Below are positions 7,543 to 9,684 of a stretch of DNA of 9,684 nucleotides, piece by piece. The notes beneath the pieces are model-generated. The model worked only from the letters and a program-made list of their open reading frames with translations, was not told where the DNA came from and did no database searches. The DNA comes from Neisseriaceae bacterium. GTDB taxonomy: Bacteria > Pseudomonadota > Gammaproteobacteria > Burkholderiales > UBA11063. The translations under genes and the position numbers were made by a program. Each line of letters opens with the position of its first letter. Within the stretch, counting starts at the first letter, position 1. Location of the stretch: positions 1 to 9,684 of the forward strand of contig CANISK010000040.1 of the NCBI GenBank assembly GCA_947470205.1. The letters are read 5' to 3'.

Positions 7543-7581
7543 TTTTAGCTCTTAATTCGCATTTAAATTTAAGAGCTAAAA
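7543..7581. repeat. 13-bp perfect inverted repeat downstream of nuoG
   Basis: TTTTAGCTCTTAA (7543-7555) and TTAAGAGCTAAAA (7569-7581) are exact inverted copies separated by 13 bp. The hairpin begins 12 bp after the nuoG stop. It is AT-rich with only three G:C pairs and is not followed by a clear U-run, so it is not a standard terminator. It could stabilise the nuoG mRNA end, or its arms could be remnants of the same repeat family as the copy at 7425. Confidence 0.6.
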
Positions 7582-7593
7582 GTAAATGCAACA

Positions 7594-9684
7594 TTACTTT
7601 TGTATTTGTATGTCATCAAACCTACCACCAAATCCCAGTGTATCATCATGCACCATAAGGCGCACGGCTTTTGGTGCCAATTTATCATCAATCACCACAT
7701 TAAAATTTCGCGTATGTGCTGACTGCACAACCTGAATCTGATGTAAGCCATTTATTTCTAATTTATCTGCCAATGTTTTTGAGATCATCAAAACTGGCAA
7801 TGTTGCCTGTTTGGTGAGCTGCAAGCTCTCTGCTCTTCTTGTGATACTATTTCTTCCATACATACTTTGAGCGCCAAATCTCACCAAATGATCTGATGCG
7901 TCTTTGTGGAACTTAAAGTGTAATTTATCGATATTATTATTTAATCTATCACTTATATTGTATTTTTTATCAATTTCACATCTTACTTCATCAATGGTAT
8001 CGTATTGAAAATCTTCCACGCCAAGCACATTTGCAATAATTCTTAAAACCTTCCAGATGGGTTTTGATCCGCCATATGGTCTTGTGGCTGCGTTAAATTT
8101 TTGTAATACACCACTGGTGTTAATAAAAGATCCAGAAGTTTCGGCAAATGGAGTAATTGGTAAAATTACATCCGCATATAATTTCATATTTTCATTAATG
8201 TATGGACTTAGTACCATCACCGTATCTGCATGGTTTAATGCGGATAATGTTTGTTTGGAGTTATAACAATCATACTCAACCTCGGTATTCATAATAAAAT
8301 AAGCCTTTCTTGGCTTATTTAACATTTGTTGGATATTCATACCAATTTCATGTGGGTTACTATGAAACTTATGTGGAGTAAATTCAACTAATCTAGCGCC
8401 AACTTCATTTGCAGTATTTGACAAAATACCAAATTTACCTTTAATGTTACTGGCAAGCTCTTGAGATAATATCACCAATTGAGAGTAATTATTTTGCATT
8501 TTAGCAATTTCACCCAATAAAATATATGCACCATCTTTAATGCTAGCTAAAATTTTATGGGAGTGTTCGCTGATTTCCTCATCTACAATATCTGATAACT
8601 CAACCACACTAGAACCACCAGTTAATTTTACAAGCTCTCCTAGTATATGTGCAAATTCTCTTGGCTCTACTGTGATTTGATTATGTGAAGTACACAATAA
8701 CTCTTCTTGATATATATTTATAACATTTAATTGTAAATTATTTTTAACCGCTTTTCTGATTTTCGCCGCAAATATTGGGTCTTCCTCTCTAAGCATGCTC
8801 CCAATTATCAAAACAGACTTAGATGATAATACATCTTCTATGGAGCCACCTAGGTACATCGCACCACTATTTTTACCATCTAAGCTAAAATCATTTTGAG
8901 TTAATCTGTGATCTAAATTATACACACCAAAACTACGCATTAATTTTTGCAACAAATAAAGCTCTTCTAGTGTAGACATCGGACTTGCTATCACACCAAT
9001 ATGATCCGCTCCGTGGTCTTCTTTGATACCGTGTAAGCTTTTTGCGACATATGCTATTGCAACATCCCATTCTGCTTCTATCCATTCATTATTTTGTTTG
9101 ATCATTGGTTTGGTAATACGTTCTTTGTGATATAAACCTTCATAGCTAAATCTATCTCTATCTGATATCCAACACTCATTTAATTCATCATTATCAAAAG
9201 GCAACACCCTAACCACTTTGTGATATTTATCTACTTGGGCAATTAAATTACTCCCAAGTCCGTCAAATGGTGATATAGATTTTCTTCTTGACAATTCCCA
9301 GTTTCTAGCACTATTTCTAAATGGTTTTGAGTTGAGCGCTCCAACAGGACACAAATCAATAATATTTCCAGACAATTCACTATCAACTGTTTTGCCAATA
9401 AACGGCATTACTTCCACATGGTTATTACGATAGCCCATCCCAAGCTCCTGATAGCCTGCAATTTCATCCGTGAAACGTACACACCTAGAACAATGGATGC
9501 AGCGTGTCATCTCAGTGGATATCAGGGGACCTAAATCTTTATTACTCACCACTCTTTTTTCTTCGGTAAAACGAGAAGAAGAGCCGCCATATCCAACCGC
9601 AATATCTTGTAACTGACATTCTCCACCTTGATCACAAACTGGACAATCTAATGGATGGTTGATAAGTAAAAACTCCATCACTCC
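7594..9684 (-). CDS. nuoG: NADH-quinone oxidoreductase subunit G (N-terminus cut by window edge)
   Basis: This is the large Fe-S subunit of the complex I peripheral arm, carrying electrons from NuoF towards NuoI. The frame is open at the right edge and 696 residues are visible. The missing part should be roughly the first 95-100 residues with the [2Fe-2S] N1b ligands. Counting from the first visible codon, His10-Cys14-Cys17-Cys23 (HPLDCPVCDQGGEC) bind N5, and Cys62-Cys65-Cys68 with Cys112 (CIHCSRC, CPVGAL) bind N4. The region around 130-165 has no four-Cys set, so the extra N7 cluster of some bacteria is absent. A degenerate molybdopterin-oxidoreductase domain follows, including ETSGSFINTSGVLQ. 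After RRAESLQLT, where mitochondrial homologues end, 72 more residues resemble a dinucleotide-binding-type C-terminal domain, as I recall for beta/gammaproteobacterial NuoG. In-window GTG/ATG codons at the edge are internal, not the start. Confidence 0.97.
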   Translation of the reverse strand, partial: GVMEFLLINHPLDCPVCDQGGECQLQDIAVGYGGSSSRFTEEKRVVSNKDLGPLISTEMTRCIHCSRCVRFTDEIAGYQELGMGYRNNHVEVMPFIGKTVDSELSGNIIDLCPVGALNSKPFRNSARNWELSRRKSISPFDGLGSNLIAQVDKYHKVVRVLPFDNDELNECWISDRDRFSYEGLYHKERITKPMIKQNNEWIEAEWDVAIAYVAKSLHGIKEDHGADHIGVIASPMSTLEELYLLQKLMRSFGVYNLDHRLTQNDFSLDGKNSGAMYLGGSIEDVLSSKSVLIIGSMLREEDPIFAAKIRKAVKNNLQLNVINIYQEELLCTSHNQITVEPREFAHILGELVKLTGGSSVVELSDIVDEEISEHSHKILASIKDGAYILLGEIAKMQNNYSQLVILSQELASNIKGKFGILSNTANEVGARLVEFTPHKFHSNPHEIGMNIQQMLNKPRKAYFIMNTEVEYDCYNSKQTLSALNHADTVMVLSPYINENMKLYADVILPITPFAETSGSFINTSGVLQKFNAATRPYGGSKPIWKVLRIIANVLGVEDFQYDTIDEVRCEIDKKYNISDRLNNNIDKLHFKFHKDASDHLVRFGAQSMYGRNSITRRAESLQLTKQATLPVLMISKTLADKLEINGLHQIQVVQSAHTRNFNVVIDDKLAPKAVRLMVHDDTLGFGGRFDDIQIQK

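Larger units (their letters stand above)
7389..7593. other. Non-coding nuoG-nuoH gap with nested repeats
   Basis: This is the only sizeable gap in the window, 205 bp. It holds a 71-bp symmetric palindrome (7445-7515), a 13-bp AT-rich inverted repeat next to nuoG (7543-7581) and a third copy of the TTAAGAGC motif next to nuoH (7428-7435). No ORF or tRNA is visible. Because the gap lies within a single-direction operon, nuoH expression depends either on read-through from nuoG or on a start site in this gap that I cannot identify. Confidence 0.8.

Noticed and set aside
7425..7581. CRISPR array
   Set aside because: The repeats are inverted and nested, not regularly spaced direct repeats with unique spacers, and no cas gene is present.

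Overview
The window holds the distal part of a respiratory complex I (NADH:quinone oxidoreductase, nuo) operon. Eight genes lie on the minus strand and are transcribed from right to left in the classical order nuoG-H-I-J-K-L-M-N. Both ends of the window cut a gene. nuoG at the right edge lacks its N-terminus (nuoA-F presumably lie beyond position 9684), and nuoN at the left edge lacks its last few tens of residues. All six internal genes are intact. I translated nuoN by hand across its visible length and found no stop or frameshift.

The organism looks like an AT-rich proteobacterium (about a third G+C by eye). From remembered family features, the proteins look more like the beta/gammaproteobacterial nuo type than the alphaproteobacterial/mitochondrial type. 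The clues are the NuoI tail ([16 protein letters not shown]), the hydrophilic NuoJ C-terminal tail, NuoM motifs such as VQMISHGFVSAAMF, and a NuoG C-terminal extension past the point where mitochondrial NDUFS1 ends. An AT-rich host-associated or streamlined member of those classes is plausible, but I cannot name a genus.

Layout: nuoN (left edge to 1349), nuoM (1369-2862), nuoL (2872-4863), nuoK (4871-5176), nuoJ (5173-5793), nuoI (5807-6289), a 55-bp gap, nuoH (6345-7388), a 205-bp gap, then nuoG (7594 to right edge). Genes from nuoI to nuoN are packed tightly, with a 4-bp nuoJ/nuoK overlap and gaps of 7-19 bp elsewhere. The 205-bp nuoG-nuoH gap is the only sizeable non-coding stretch. It carries a 71-bp symmetric palindrome built from two ATTCCC-N8-GGGAAT hairpins, embedded among three copies of a TTAAGAGC motif.

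Together the genes encode one NuoG subunit of the electron-input arm, the [4Fe-4S] connector NuoI, the quinone-chamber membrane subunit NuoH, the small membrane subunits NuoJ and NuoK, and the three antiporter-like proton-channel subunits NuoL, NuoM and NuoN. All expected proton-path charged residues and Fe-S ligands in the visible parts are present, so the complex looks functional. I found no undescribed biological system here. The repeat-laden nuoG-nuoH gap is the part most worth a second look.
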